From Leeuwenhoekiella palythoae (GTDB taxonomy: Bacteria; Bacteroidota; Bacteroidia; Flavobacteriales; Flavobacteriaceae): 64,000 bases of DNA. The translations under genes and the position numbers were made by a program. The notes beneath the pieces are model-generated. The model searched no databases and was not told the DNA's origin. It was given only the letters and a program-made list of their open reading frames with translations. How positions within the stretch are numbered: position 1 is the stretch's first letter; every line of letters starts with the position of its first letter. Shown here piece by piece: positions 9,030-17,952 of this stretch. The stretch covers positions 62,001 through 126,000 of the forward strand of contig NZ_FQXT01000002.1 of the NCBI RefSeq assembly GCF_900130045.1, read 5' to 3'.

Positions 9030-9200
9030 AGCAATTCTTTTTAGCCTGAGGGCTTTAAATTCATTATTCCGTTTAGGGGTTTTCTAATTTTAGAAAAAGA
9101 AAACAACAGACCACTATAAGAAAAAACGGAGAAAGCAGTCTTAAATTTTCTCCTTGTAAAATACCAATATACGCACTTATTAAATGAAGTGCTAGTCTGG

Positions 9201-9230
9201 TTTTGTTTATATGCATAAATGGTATCTTTG
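9201..9230 (+). promoter_or_regulatory. Promoter of metG
   Basis: A -33 element TTTTG (9201-9205) and a -7 element TATCTTTG (9223-9230) are 17 bp apart, matching the Bacteroidota sigma consensus. The metG ATG follows 22 bases after the -7 box. Confidence 0.75.
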
Positions 9231-9252
9231 CCGCTGAAATTTTATTCGCATT

Positions 9253-11334
9253 ATGAGTCCGAAACGATATACAATTACCGCCGCATTACCTTATACCAAT
9301 GGGCCAATTCACATTGGGCATTTAGCCGGAGTTTATGTTCCTGCAGATATTTATGCCCGCTACCTAAGAGGTATGGGTAAGGATGTTGCTTACATCTGCG
9401 GTAGTGATGAGCACGGCGTTGCCATTAGCATCAAAGCCAAAAAAGAAGGAATCACTCCACAAGAAGTGGTAGATAAATACCACAAGATTATCAAAGATTC
9501 TTTTGAAGATTTTGGGATTTCCTTTGACAATTACTCGCGTACTTCGGCACAAGTGCATCACGATACAGCTTCAGAATTTTTCAAAACGCTTTATGAAAAA
9601 GGAGATTTTATTGAGGAAGTGACCGAGCAGCTTTTTGATGCCGAAGCCAATCAGTATTTAGCCGATCGTTTCGTAACCGGAACCTGCCCAAAATGTGGCC
9701 ACGAAGAAGCTTACGGTGATCAGTGCGAAAATTGCGGATCTTCTTTAAATGCAACCGATTTAATTAATCCGAAATCAACCATTTCTGGTTCTAAACCCAT
9801 TTTAAAAGAAACCAGACACTGGTTCCTACCGCTGGATCGCTATGAAGATTTTCTGAAAAAATGGATTCTTGACGGGCATAAAAGCGATTGGAAACCGAAT
9901 GTTTACGGGCAATGTAAATCGTGGATCGATGAAGGTTTACGACCTCGCGCAGTAACCCGTGATCTCGATTGGGGAATTCCTGTGCCGGTAGACGGTGCCG
10001 AAGGTAAAGTGCTTTATGTATGGTTTGATGCCCCAATAGGCTATATTTCCTCAACCAAAGAATGGGCTTCGCGCGAAGGCAAAAACTGGGAAGACTACTG
10101 GAAAGCAGATGATACTAAACTCGTTCACTTTATCGGGAAAGACAATATTGTGTTTCACTGTATTATTTTCCCAAGTATGCTGGAAGCCGAAGGAAGCTAT
10201 ATTTTACCCGATAATGTACCGGCAAACGAATTTTTAAACTTAGAAGGCAACAAGCTTTCTACTTCAAAAAACTGGGCGGTTTGGTTGCACGAATATCTTG
10301 AAGAATTTCCGGGGCAGCAAGATGTATTGCGTTATACGCTTACGGCCAATGCTCCAGAAACGAAAGACAACGACTTTACTTGGGCAGATTTTCAGGCTAG
10401 AAATAACAATGAGCTAGTTGCAATTTTTGGGAACTTCATCAACCGTGTGGTGGTGTTGACCAATAAATATTATGAAGGAGCAATCCCGCAACCTTCTGAA
10501 TTTAATGCGGAAGATGAGCGCGTATTGGCCGAAATGAAAGCCTATCCGGCGGTGATCGCTAGTTCAATTGAACGCTACCGTTTCCGCGAAGCGCAAAACG
10601 AACTGATGAATGTTGCGCGTTTAGGAAATAAATATCTGGCAGATGCTGAGCCGTGGAAATCGGTTAAAACTGATCCTGAACGCACAAAAACGGTGATGTA
10701 CATCGCGCTGCAAATCGCCGGAACACTAGCTGTTTTGAGCGAACCGTTTTTACCCCACACGGCAAAAACGCTTAAGCACATGCTTAATATAGAGAGTGAA
10801 GATCCGCTTATGCAACTTCCTGAGCCGTTGAGCTGGGAGCTTCTGGGAGAGAAAATAGATTTACTTCCTGTAGGTCACAGCATCAACAAAGCCGCGCTTT
10901 TATTCAGAAAAATAGAAGACGAGCAAATACAAAAACAACTTGACAAATTAGAAGCGACTAAAATGAGTAATCAAGCCGAAAACACTCCGGTAACCCCACA
11001 AAAAGACACGATCGAATTTGATGATTTTACCAAGTTGGATTTACGTGTAGGAACTATTCTGGAAGCTGAAAAAATGGCTAAAACTAAAAAACTTTTAATC
11101 CTAAAAGTAGATACCGGTCTTGATGTGCGCACCATTGTTTCTGGTATTGCAGAAAGCTTTAAACCGGAGGACATCATAGGTAAGCAAGTAACCGTTGTCG
11201 CCAATTTAGCTCCGCGTAAATTGCGTGGCGTAGAAAGTCAAGGAATGATCTTAATGACCGAAGATAAACAAGGAAAACTCGTGTTTATGAATCCCGATAC
11301 GGCCGGAGTAAAGAACGGTGAAGCGGTGAGTTAA
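9253..11334 (+). CDS. metG: Methionyl-tRNA synthetase
   Basis: A 693-residue class I synthetase that charges tRNA-Met. It has HIGH at residues 20-23, the zinc knuckle [18 protein letters not shown] near residue 142, and the KMSKS counterpart KLSTSKN. A C-terminal tRNA-binding OB-fold domain begins near residue 585 with [17 protein letters not shown]. This is the longer, dimeric type that is normal in Bacteroidota. It has its own promoter. Its TAA stop directly abuts the first copy of a 77-bp palindromic element. Confidence 0.98.
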   Translation: MSPKRYTITAALPYTNGPIHIGHLAGVYVPADIYARYLRGMGKDVAYICGSDEHGVAISIKAKKEGITPQEVVDKYHKIIKDSFEDFGISFDNYSRTSAQVHHDTASEFFKTLYEKGDFIEEVTEQLFDAEANQYLADRFVTGTCPKCGHEEAYGDQCENCGSSLNATDLINPKSTISGSKPILKETRHWFLPLDRYEDFLKKWILDGHKSDWKPNVYGQCKSWIDEGLRPRAVTRDLDWGIPVPVDGAEGKVLYVWFDAPIGYISSTKEWASREGKNWEDYWKADDTKLVHFIGKDNIVFHCIIFPSMLEAEGSYILPDNVPANEFLNLEGNKLSTSKNWAVWLHEYLEEFPGQQDVLRYTLTANAPETKDNDFTWADFQARNNNELVAIFGNFINRVVVLTNKYYEGAIPQPSEFNAEDERVLAEMKAYPAVIASSIERYRFREAQNELMNVARLGNKYLADAEPWKSVKTDPERTKTVMYIALQIAGTLAVLSEPFLPHTAKTLKHMLNIESEDPLMQLPEPLSWELLGEKIDLLPVGHSINKAALLFRKIEDEQIQKQLDKLEATKMSNQAENTPVTPQKDTIEFDDFTKLDLRVGTILEAEKMAKTKKLLILKVDTGLDVRTIVSGIAESFKPEDIIGKQVTVVANLAPRKLRGVESQGMILMTEDKQGKLVFMNPDTAGVKNGEAVS

Positions 11335-11411
11335 TGTCTCGACTGCGCTCGACAGGACAAGATTTGAATTAATAAGTACTTTATTTTGTCACATCGAGCG
11401 CAGTCGAGATG
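11335..11411. repeat. 77-bp palindromic element, copy 1
   Basis: Two 25-nt arms (11335-11359 and 11387-11411) surround a 27-nt AT-rich spacer. The arms are imperfect inverted repeats of each other with a perfect 16-bp core, TCTCGACTGCGCTCGA, and each core is also partly self-complementary (TCGA at both ends of a 14-nt unit). The element starts on the base after the metG stop. There is no T-tract at the stem base, so it is not a typical intrinsic terminator. An identically built copy lies after the GIY-YIG gene. Confidence 0.9.
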
Positions 11412-11428
11412 CCATCTAATACATTATT

Positions 11429-11743
11429 ATGAAAACTTATTTTGTTTACATACTTCAATGCGCTGATGGCTCATATTATACCGGACTGACTAATAATCTT
11501 GAATTGCGACTTGAACAACATAATTCTGGGACAAACCCTGCTAGTTATACCTATAGACGTAGGCCAGTATTTTTAGCCTTTAATCAAGATTTTAGTGATG
11601 TAAATCAAGCCATTCTGTTTGAGAAAAAGATTAAAAAATGGAGTGCAAAAAAGAAGAAAGCCCTTATTGATGGGGATTTCGATCTACTTCAAATTTTAGC
11701 GGAATGTCGAAATGAAACACACCATAAATTTAAACCTGATTAA
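11429..11743 (+). CDS. Single-domain GIY-YIG nuclease (COG2827 type)
   Basis: A 104-residue protein made of one GIY-YIG domain. Visible residues are V6-Y7-I8 for GIY, Y17-T18-G19 for YIG, the catalytic Arg R27 and the metal-binding Glu E65 in LFEKKIKKW, with a Lys-rich stretch SAKKKKALI after it. All catalytic positions look intact, so it should be an active metal-dependent DNA nuclease. It has no extra DNA-binding domain. The gene sits between two copies of a 77-bp palindromic element: the first ends 17 bases before the ATG, and the second begins on the base after the TAA. The distance from one element to the next is 409 bp. It has no operon partners, and its function is unknown. Confidence 0.85.
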   Translation: MKTYFVYILQCADGSYYTGLTNNLELRLEQHNSGTNPASYTYRRRPVFLAFNQDFSDVNQAILFEKKIKKWSAKKKKALIDGDFDLLQILAECRNETHHKFKPD

Positions 11744-11820
11744 TGTCTCGACTGCGCTCGACAGGACATAAAATAATACAAATCAGCCATTCCCGTGTCA
11801 CATCGAGCGCAGTCGAGATG
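11744..11820. repeat. 77-bp palindromic element, copy 2
   Basis: Same structure and orientation as copy 1: arms at 11744-11768 and 11796-11820 are base-for-base identical to the copy 1 arms, and the spacer is again 27 nt but unrelated in sequence. As in copy 1, it begins directly after a TAA stop codon within TTAATG. Conserved arms with a drifted spacer of fixed length suggest that the hairpin, not the spacer, is what is copied or maintained. Confidence 0.9.
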
Positions 11821-11846
11821 CTCAGTGAAAATATAATTTTAAAAGC

Positions 11847-13982
11847 ATGCTTGCACTTCTCTCCTACCTAAAATCTTCGACCAATCTTCCGGAAAAGGGT
11901 ATCAAGAATGTGTTGCAACTTCTTGATGAAGATGCGACCATCCCTTTTATTGCACGTTACCGTAAAGAACGCACCGGGAATTTAGATGAAGTGCAACTGG
12001 GCGAAATTGTAAAGTTCAAAGAACAATTTGAGGCCTTAGAAAAGCGGAAAGCGACCATTCTAAAAGCTTTAGAAGAGCAAGAGGTTTTGACTGCAGAACT
12101 TCAGAAGCAAATAGAAAACACTACAGATACTACTGCCTTAGAAGATCTATATCTTCCGTATAAAAAGACGCGAAAAACAAAAGCAGATACCGCTCGTGAA
12201 CAAGGACTAGAACCGCTCGCCAAAATTATTATGGCGCAAAACACGCGCGATCTGGAACAAGCTGCCGGAAGGTTTTTAAACAACGAAGTTGCTTCGATCG
12301 AAGAAGCTCTTGAAGGCGCTCGCCACATCATTGCAGAATGGGTGAATGAGCGCAGCGATGTGCGCAACTATTTAAGGAACCAAATAGAACGTTACGCACA
12401 GATTGCTTCTAAGGTAGTGAAGTCTAAAAAAGACGATGAAAAAGCGCTTAAATACAAAGATTATTTTGATTGGGAGGAGGCTTTAAACCGCATTCCTTCA
12501 CATCGTTTTCTGGCACTTTCTCGTGCCGCTGATGAAGGTTTTGTTCGTTTAAAACTGGATATTGACACCGATCGCGCTTTAGCTCACATCGCCAATAGAA
12601 TGGTAAAATCACGCGGAGACTGTGCTGAGCACATTGAGCTTGCCGTTGCTGATGCTTATAAACGTTTACTGTTTCCGGCATTGAGCAACGAGGCTTTAAG
12701 CACTGCTAAAGAAAAAGCTGACGCAGAAGCGATCAGTGTTTTTGCAAAAAATTTACGCCAACTGCTTTTAGGTTCGCCACTTGGCGAAAAGCGCATCCTC
12801 GCGATCGATCCGGGTTTTAGAACAGGTTGTAAAGTGGTTTGTCTTGACGAAAATGGCGGTTTGCAGCATAATGAAACCATTTACCCACATCCTCCTAAAA
12901 ACGATACTAAAGGTGCAATGCGTAAGATCAGTTTTCTGGTAGATGCGCATAAGATCGAAGCCATCGCCATAGGTAACGGGACCGCCAGCAGAGAGACCGA
13001 GCAGTTTATCAAGCGTATGCAATTCAATCGGGATCTTGAAGTGTTTGTGGTGAGCGAAGCCGGTGCAAGTATTTATTCGGCTTCAAAGATCGCGCGAGAC
13101 GAGTTCCCCAATTATGATGTGACGGTTCGCGGTGCGGTTTCTATTGGTCGCCGACTTGCAGATCCACTTGCGGAGTTGGTAAAAATCGATGCAAAATCCA
13201 TCGGCGTGGGACAATATCAACACGATGTGGATCAAACCAAATTGAAAAACGAACTCGATCGCGTTGTTGAAAGCTGTGTAAACACGGTAGGTGTAAACAT
13301 CAATACTGCCAGCATTCCGTTGCTGAGTTATGTTTCTGGAATTGGACCAAAACTGGCTGAAAACATTGTAACCTTCAGAGATGAAAATGGTGCTTTCGCT
13401 TCGCGGAAAGAAATCTTAAACGTTCCACGTTTGGGTGCGAAAGCTTACGAGCAAGCTGCCGGTTTTTTACGTATTAAGAATGCTGAAAACCCATTGGATG
13501 ATTCCGCCGTGCATCCTGAGCGTTATGCTTTGGTTGAACAAATGGCTAAAAACCTAAAGCTTTCCGTAGCAGAATTGGTAGGCAATAAAACCGTGATCAA
13601 AGAATTAAGTCTCGAGGATTATGTTTCTGATGAAGTGGGCGAACTTACGCTGAAAGATATTTTAGACGAACTCGAAAAACCCGGTTTGGATCCACGAGAA
13701 CCGGCAAAGGCATTTACCTTCAATCAAAATATACATAAGATCGAAGATCTTGAGCCCGGTCAATTACTTCCCGGGATCGTGAATAACATCACAAACTTTG
13801 GCGCCTTTGTAGATATCGGCATCAAAGAAAGTGGACTAATTCACATTTCTAACTTGGCTGATGGTTTTGTGAGTGATGTAAATGCGCACGTAAGTTTACA
13901 AGAACAAGTTGTGGTTAAAGTACTTGAGGTAGATATCAAGCGTAAGCGCATCCAGCTTAAATTGCATAGACTGAATGCTTAA
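11847..13982 (+). CDS. tex: Tex-family RNA-binding transcription accessory protein
   Basis: A 711-residue Tex protein. The order is an N-terminal helical Tex domain (IPFIARYRKERTGNLDE is diagnostic), a YqgF/RuvX-like nuclease-fold domain (ILAIDPGFRTGCKVVCLD), helix-hairpin-helix repeats (LLSYVSGIGPKLAENIV), and a C-terminal S1 RNA-binding domain (LPGIVNNITNFGAFVDIG). Tex associates with RNA polymerase and RNA; its role is still only partly defined. It overlaps the next gene by eight bases, implying co-translation. Confidence 0.95.
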   Translation: MLALLSYLKSSTNLPEKGIKNVLQLLDEDATIPFIARYRKERTGNLDEVQLGEIVKFKEQFEALEKRKATILKALEEQEVLTAELQKQIENTTDTTALEDLYLPYKKTRKTKADTAREQGLEPLAKIIMAQNTRDLEQAAGRFLNNEVASIEEALEGARHIIAEWVNERSDVRNYLRNQIERYAQIASKVVKSKKDDEKALKYKDYFDWEEALNRIPSHRFLALSRAADEGFVRLKLDIDTDRALAHIANRMVKSRGDCAEHIELAVADAYKRLLFPALSNEALSTAKEKADAEAISVFAKNLRQLLLGSPLGEKRILAIDPGFRTGCKVVCLDENGGLQHNETIYPHPPKNDTKGAMRKISFLVDAHKIEAIAIGNGTASRETEQFIKRMQFNRDLEVFVVSEAGASIYSASKIARDEFPNYDVTVRGAVSIGRRLADPLAELVKIDAKSIGVGQYQHDVDQTKLKNELDRVVESCVNTVGVNINTASIPLLSYVSGIGPKLAENIVTFRDENGAFASRKEILNVPRLGAKAYEQAAGFLRIKNAENPLDDSAVHPERYALVEQMAKNLKLSVAELVGNKTVIKELSLEDYVSDEVGELTLKDILDELEKPGLDPREPAKAFTFNQNIHKIEDLEPGQLLPGIVNNITNFGAFVDIGIKESGLIHISNLADGFVSDVNAHVSLQEQVVVKVLEVDIKRKRIQLKLHRLNA

Positions 13983-14877
13983 AATCGCCTACCATCCTAT
14001 TTACAAACATCCGCTTCCTGAGGGACATCGCTTCCCGATGGAAAAATATGATCTACTCCCAAAGCAATTGCTTTACGAAGGCACCTGTACTGAAGCTAAT
14101 TTTTTTGAACCCGGCTTTCCAGAGGAAAAATACCTGACGGCTGTTCATACGCAAGAATATGTCAGCAATCTAAAAGCGCTGGATCTAGACAGAAGGGCAA
14201 TTCGAAAAACGGGATTTCCACTCTCTCAGGAGTTGGTCGATCGTGAGCAGATCATCGCACAGGGTACAATGATGGGTTGTGAGTTAGCCCTAAAACACGG
14301 GATCGCCTTTAATATTGCCGGCGGTACACATCACGCTTATTCCGATCACGGCGAAGCTTTTTGCCTACTTAACGACCAAGCAATTGCAGCGCGGTTTCTT
14401 CAATCTAAGGAGTTGGCAAAGCAGATTCTTGTTGTAGATCTCGACGTACATCAAGGCAATGGCACTGCCGAGATTTTTGAGGACGATCCTTCCGTATTTA
14501 CATTTTCGATGCACGGCGCGGGCAATTATCCCTTTAAAAAAGAAACTTCAGATCTTGATATTGCCGTTCCCGATAAAAGTGGCGATGCAGTTTACTTAGC
14601 AAAGCTGAAAGAAACACTTCCCAAACTCATCAAACAGGTGAAGCCTGATTTTATCTTCTACCTCAGCGGCGTAGATATTTTAGAAACCGATAAACTTGGT
14701 AGACTTTCGTGTACGGTTGAAGGTTGTAAAGAACGAGATCGGTTTGCACTATCCTGCTTTCGCGAAAGCGGAATTCCCGTTCAAGTGAGTATGGGTGGCG
14801 GCTATTCGCCCGATATTAAAATCATCATCGAAGCACACGCAAACACCTATAGGCTGGCTCAAGAACTTTATTTCTAA
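13975..14877 (+). CDS. Histone deacetylase-like zinc amidohydrolase
   Basis: A 300-residue member of the arginase/deacetylase fold. Motifs are GGTHHAYSDHGEAFCLLND with the active-site histidine pair, the zinc-binding DLDVHQGNGT near residue 153, and a C-terminal GGGYS. The family removes acyl groups from small amines or acyl-lysine. The bacterial substrate cannot be told from sequence; acetylated lysine in proteins (for example Acs) is possible but unproven. The start lies inside the end of tex. Confidence 0.82.
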   Translation: MLKIAYHPIYKHPLPEGHRFPMEKYDLLPKQLLYEGTCTEANFFEPGFPEEKYLTAVHTQEYVSNLKALDLDRRAIRKTGFPLSQELVDREQIIAQGTMMGCELALKHGIAFNIAGGTHHAYSDHGEAFCLLNDQAIAARFLQSKELAKQILVVDLDVHQGNGTAEIFEDDPSVFTFSMHGAGNYPFKKETSDLDIAVPDKSGDAVYLAKLKETLPKLIKQVKPDFIFYLSGVDILETDKLGRLSCTVEGCKERDRFALSCFRESGIPVQVSMGGGYSPDIKIIIEAHANTYRLAQELYF

Positions 14878-14988
14878 TCGCTTTAAAGCTAAATCTTCAA
14901 GCTCGCTTAGATTTGGTTGAATTTCAATACCCCATAAATCAAAGCTTAGAATGCCTAAGGGTTTTTTCACCCTATTTACATTAAAAAC

Positions 14989-15018
14989 TTGGCTAATAGT
15001 GATTTATGCTTATTTTTG
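14989..15018 (+). promoter_or_regulatory. Promoter of the small lipoprotein gene
   Basis: TTG at 14989-14991 and TATTTTTG at 15011-15018 with a 19-bp spacer match the Bacteroidota -33/-7 consensus. The ATG follows 26 bases downstream. Confidence 0.65.
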
Positions 15019-15043
15019 TTAAAACAATTAACACTTCTTAAAG

Positions 15044-15562
15044 ATGAAAAAATTCACCACCTTTTTTGCCCTAAGCCTTTTTGTATTTGCATTCAACTCG
15101 TGCGACGCGGTTGATGAATTAACAGAGATTAGAGTAAGTCCAGATTTAAAAGCGGAAGTTGATGTTTCTATCCCAGAGGGATCTTCATCAGTTAATTCTG
15201 CTATTTCTCTTGATGCTACAAGTAATTCTGATGTAAGAGATAACTTAGACAAAATAGAATCAGTGGATATCTCAGGGTTTACATATGTTTTCAAAGATGT
15301 TGAGGCTGCAGCTGGAACTACACTCTCAGGTACGTTATCTTCTGGAGGACAATCAGTAACCTTAAGTAATATTGCTGTTGCCAATGGAACGACTGGAACA
15401 GTAAGTTCATCAGAAGCAGCTTTTTTAAACTCTTTAGGTTCAAGCTTAAAATCAAATGGTAAGGTTACCATCGATATTGACGGATCTTTGAGTAATGATG
15501 AAGGTGCAAATTTTACCTTAGAAATTACTCCAACCTGGACATTCTTAATTGATGTTTTATAA
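15044..15562 (+). CDS. Small exported lipoprotein of unknown function
   Basis: A 172-residue protein with a lipoprotein signal ending in FAFNSC (Cys near residue 20). The mature part is rich in Ser, Thr, Gly and Asp, with alternating hydrophobic residues typical of beta structure. It contains no Cys after the lipidation site and no recognised domain. It has its own promoter and a strong terminator, so it is a single-gene unit. Flanking genes give no clue to its role. Confidence 0.75.
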   Translation: MKKFTTFFALSLFVFAFNSCDAVDELTEIRVSPDLKAEVDVSIPEGSSSVNSAISLDATSNSDVRDNLDKIESVDISGFTYVFKDVEAAAGTTLSGTLSSGGQSVTLSNIAVANGTTGTVSSSEAAFLNSLGSSLKSNGKVTIDIDGSLSNDEGANFTLEITPTWTFLIDVL

Positions 15563-15582
15563 ACTAAGGATTATTTAAAATT

Positions 15583-15614
15583 AAAAAACCCGGTGCTGAG
15601 GCACCGGGTTTTTT
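15583..15614 (+). terminator. Intrinsic terminator
   Basis: A 14-bp perfect stem (AAAAAACCCGGTGC at 15583-15596 against 15601-15614) with a TGAG loop and six T residues. It ends the lipoprotein gene. Confidence 0.9.
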
Positions 15615-15702
15615 AATGCAAATTTTCTCAGAAACAGGTAAGTACAGGGAACCGTATTAAATTTTATAAGCTATATTAGAAAGCGTTTTAAATCATTATC
15701 CT

Positions 15703-15960
15703 ATGACAAAACCAGATAAATCTGAAGCCTACTGGCGCGAAAACAAAAAATACCTAGCTATTTTACTCAGCATTTGGTTTGTGGTTTCCTTTGGTTGCGG
15801 TATTCTTTTTAAAGACTTACTCAATCGATATAGTTTAGGGGGTTTTAAATTAGGATTCTGGTTTGCTCAACAGGGAAGCATCTATGTTTTTGTAGTACTC
15901 ATCTTTGTTTACGTCTGGCTCATGAACCGGCTTGATAAAAAATACGGCTATAATGAGTAA
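15703..15960 (+). CDS. DUF4212 small subunit of a sodium:solute symporter
   Basis: An 85-residue protein with two membrane helices and the DUF4212 pattern (YWRENKKYLAILLSIWFVVSFGCGILF, then FKLGFWFAQQGSIYVFVVLIF). DUF4212 proteins pair with VC_2705-type symporters and are thought to be their small subunit. The large subunit follows after 105 bp and acs comes next, which points to acetate or a related short-chain acid as the substrate. The substrate is inferred from neighbours. Confidence 0.85.
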   Translation: MTKPDKSEAYWRENKKYLAILLSIWFVVSFGCGILFKDLLNRYSLGGFKLGFWFAQQGSIYVFVVLIFVYVWLMNRLDKKYGYNE

Positions 15961-16065
15961 ACTACCCCAGGGCAAGCCTCGGAGTATTAAACCCTTTGGC
16001 GGTGCCAATAAATGCCTTTACCATCCATTTAAGCAGATTCTCGCTGCAAATTAAACCTTTACATT

Positions 16066-17838
16066 ATGAGCGTTCAACTTTGGACCTGGATTTTAGTAGG
16101 CATCACCTTTGCCTTATACTTTGGAATTGCTATTTGGGCTCGGGCGGGCTCTACCAAAGAATTTTATGTCGCCGGAGGCGGGGTTTCTCCGCTGGCAAAC
16201 GGAATGGCCACCGCAGCCGACTGGATGAGTGCTGCCTCGTTTATCTCAATGGCCGGGATCATTTCTTTTGCAGGTTATGACGGCTCCGTGTACTTAATGG
16301 GTTGGACCGGCGGCTACGTCCTACTCGCGCTTTTGCTGGCGCCGTACTTGCGTAAATTCGGGAAGTTTACGGTTCCTGATTTTATTGGCGATCGCTATTA
16401 CTCCAACACCGCGCGTACCGTAGCGGTGATTTGTGCGCTTATCGTTTCGTTTACTTATGTGGCTGGGCAAATGCGCGGCGTGGGCATTGTATTTTCTCAG
16501 TTTCTTCAGGTGGAAATTACTACCGGCGTGATCATCGGTATGGCGGTGGTTCTCGTTTTTGCTTTCTTAGGCGGAATGAAAGGAATCACCTATACGCAGG
16601 TCGCGCAATATTGTGTACTCATTTTTGCCTTTATGGTTCCTGCGATTTTTATTTCAATTCAAATGACGGGAAATATTATTCCCCAAATTGGGATGGGATC
16701 TCGTGTAGAAGACGGCACCTTTCTACTTGAAAAGTTAGACAACCTGCATACTCAATTAGGCTTTAAAGAGTATACCGAAGGCACCAAATCTACTTGGGAT
16801 GTCTTTGCAATCACCCTCGCATTGATGGCGGGTACTGCGGGTTTACCACACGTGATCGTAAGGTTTTTTACGGTACCAAATGTAAAGGATGCTCGTAAAT
16901 CAGCCGGCCTCGCACTTTTACTTATTGCAATTTTGTATACTACGGCACCTGCGGTTTCTGTTTTTGCACGTACCAACCTCATCGAGACGGTAAGCGATCA
17001 AGAATACACATCGCTTCCTGAATGGTTTAAAAACTGGGAAAATATGGGATTGATCGCCTGGTCTGATAAAAATGAAGATGGAAAAATTCAATATGTGAAC
17101 GGCGATGCCACCACAGGAAAACCGGAATTTACTGAGGCGCGTGGCGCCAGTGGAGAACGTCTTATCGCTAACGCTTCGACTGAAACGAATGAACTTTATG
17201 TAGATCGGGATATTATGGTACTCGCCAATCCTGAAATTGCCCAACTTCCTTCTTGGGTGATCGCACTCGTAGCAGCGGGTGGATTGGCAGCAGCGCTTTC
17301 TACAGCTGCAGGTTTACTGCTTGTAATTTCGACTTCGGTTTCTCACGACTTGATCAAAAAACAACTTAAGCCTAATATTTCTGAAAAAGGTGAATTGCTC
17401 GCAGCTCGTTTGAGCATTTTAGTTGCTATCATCGTTGCGGGACTATTCGGTATTTATCCGCCGGGATTTGTAGCCGCGGTGGTCGCACTGGCTTTTGGGC
17501 TCGCTGCAGCTTCCTTTTTTCCGGCAATTGTGCTAGGGATTTTTGATAAGCGCATGAACAAACAAGGCGCCATCAGCGGAATGATCGTAGGTACGGTATT
17601 AATGCTCTTTTATATGATTCGGTTTAAAACCGGATTGATAGGCGTTCTTGAGCCGCTTCCTGCTTCAGAATGGTGGTTTGGCACTTCACCAGAAGGTTTT
17701 GGCACTTTTGCCATGTTGATCAATGTCGTCATTTCGATAACCATAAGCCGACTCACACCTGCACCACCAAAGGATGTACAGGAAATCGTAGAGCGTATAC
17801 GTATTCCTAGTGGCGCCGGTGAAGCTCAGCATCATTAA
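16066..17838 (+). CDS. Sodium:solute symporter (VC_2705/ActP-like), probable acetate uptake
   Basis: A 590-residue SSS-family transporter with about 13 membrane helices. The N-terminal region FYVAGGGVSPLANGMATAADWMSAASF is the conserved sodium-binding start, and a long soluble insert sits in the middle (about residues 310-390) as is usual in the VC_2705 group. It lies between its DUF4212 partner and acs, so uptake of acetate for activation to acetyl-CoA is likely. The exact substrate and stoichiometry are not shown. Confidence 0.88.
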   Translation: MSVQLWTWILVGITFALYFGIAIWARAGSTKEFYVAGGGVSPLANGMATAADWMSAASFISMAGIISFAGYDGSVYLMGWTGGYVLLALLLAPYLRKFGKFTVPDFIGDRYYSNTARTVAVICALIVSFTYVAGQMRGVGIVFSQFLQVEITTGVIIGMAVVLVFAFLGGMKGITYTQVAQYCVLIFAFMVPAIFISIQMTGNIIPQIGMGSRVEDGTFLLEKLDNLHTQLGFKEYTEGTKSTWDVFAITLALMAGTAGLPHVIVRFFTVPNVKDARKSAGLALLLIAILYTTAPAVSVFARTNLIETVSDQEYTSLPEWFKNWENMGLIAWSDKNEDGKIQYVNGDATTGKPEFTEARGASGERLIANASTETNELYVDRDIMVLANPEIAQLPSWVIALVAAGGLAAALSTAAGLLLVISTSVSHDLIKKQLKPNISEKGELLAARLSILVAIIVAGLFGIYPPGFVAAVVALAFGLAAASFFPAIVLGIFDKRMNKQGAISGMIVGTVLMLFYMIRFKTGLIGVLEPLPASEWWFGTSPEGFGTFAMLINVVISITISRLTPAPPKDVQEIVERIRIPSGAGEAQHH

Positions 17839-17952
17839 AATGATAGAAGTTTAACGCATTTTTATTAAAATTTTGCGGCAACTGCAGAATTGTTCAAACC
17901 TAAACCGATAACGATTTAGTAATTTAGTGAGGACTAAAAGCACAATTCAACC

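Noticed and set aside
9030-9252. Riboswitch or T-box leader upstream of metG
   Set aside because: The promoter -7 box lies only 22 bases before the ATG, leaving no space for a leader structure.
11429-11743. Homing endonuclease or group I intron interpretation of the GIY-YIG gene
   Set aside because: metG and tex are both intact and uninterrupted, no intron RNA structure is visible, and the protein has no DNA-binding extension.
15028-15471. 147-residue open frame opposite the small lipoprotein gene
   Set aside because: It lies wholly antisense to a gene with a clear promoter, lipoprotein signal and terminator; its composition mirrors that gene and no family is recognisable.
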